Assembly (NCBI GenBank): GCA_035532035.1
Contig: DATKRS010000021.1
Span: 1 to 51,121 of the forward strand
DNA: 51,121 bases
Origin: Candidatus Dormiibacterota bacterium
GTDB lineage: Bacteria; Vulcanimicrobiota; Vulcanimicrobiia; Vulcanimicrobiales; Vulcanimicrobiaceae
Direction: 5' to 3'
Shown: in pieces, positions 51,095 through 51,121 of the stretch
How the letters are laid out: each line of letters starts with the position of its first letter
Numbering within the stretch: position 1 is the stretch's first letter
The notes under the pieces: generated by a model
The model's database searches: none
The model's input: only the letters and a program-made list of their open reading frames with translations
Told to the model about the DNA's origin: nothing
Made by a program: the position numbers and the translations under genes

Positions 51095-51121
51095 TAGACG
51101 CAACAGCGCTCGCGCACACAC

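Overview
The window is a dense, GC-rich bacterial chromosome segment made of housekeeping genes. It holds about 44 protein genes, two tRNA genes and no insertion sequence, prophage, rRNA or CRISPR array. No intergenic gap exceeds about 200 bases. Starts are often non-ATG: TTG for prs, gltX, glmU, meaB and a dead beta-lactamase, GTG for at least eight genes, and apparently ATA for infC. Stop and start codons overlap at many gene junctions. The gene orders prs-rplY-pth, infC-rpmI-rplT and rRNA methylase-pheS-pheT-cvpA, plus a YqzL-like microprotein, suggest a Terrabacteria-type lineage. An uncultivated high-GC phylum such as Eremiobacterota/Vulcanimicrobiota would fit, but that placement is a guess that needs marker-gene phylogeny.

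Layout. 1-4.2 kb: tRNA-Glu, ispH (isoprenoid precursors), a VOC protein, tRNA-Met, then ndk-eno-phytanoyl dioxygenase on the minus strand. 4.2-9 kb: birA, then a tightly overlapping minus-strand operon encoding an archaemetzincin-type protease, a chemoreceptor signalling protein without a sensor, a Cache sensor without a signalling domain, and a DUF3343 protein. 8.7-23 kb: acpS-nnr, the repair genes ligA, uvrA and uvrB, dacB, a DUF4239 membrane protein and prs-rplY-pth. 23-31.5 kb: a long minus-strand operon running meaB, acyl-CoA mutase large subunit, an unannotated 48-residue ORF, mutase small subunit, gltX, glmU, a diguanylate cyclase and a zinc-ligand-less M48 protein. 31.5-42 kb: an active-type serine beta-lactamase-like protein fused by overlap to a GH125 mannosidase, uppS, a tricorn protease, a GT39-like transferase, tag, an alpha/beta hydrolase and rocD. 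42-51 kb: a promoter with a structured leader ahead of infC-rpmI-rplT, a beta-lactamase homologue that has lost all three catalytic motifs, a Nudix hydrolase, an RNA methylase, and a leader carrying a YqzL-like microprotein and an attenuator-like hairpin ahead of pheS-pheT-cvpA. A terminator closes that operon.

Most genes serve core cell processes: translation (gltX, pheST, infC, rpmI, rplT, rplY, pth), repair (uvrA, uvrB, ligA, tag), envelope building (ispH, uppS, glmU, dacB) and cofactor or metabolite upkeep (nnr, birA, acpS, prs). The less ordinary material is the split chemoreceptor/protease operon, the two catalytically dead enzyme families, the small ORFs at 28687-28833 and 46868-46969, the structured leaders of infC and pheS, and a set of nearly symmetric -10 elements that sit between divergent genes and very close to start codons.
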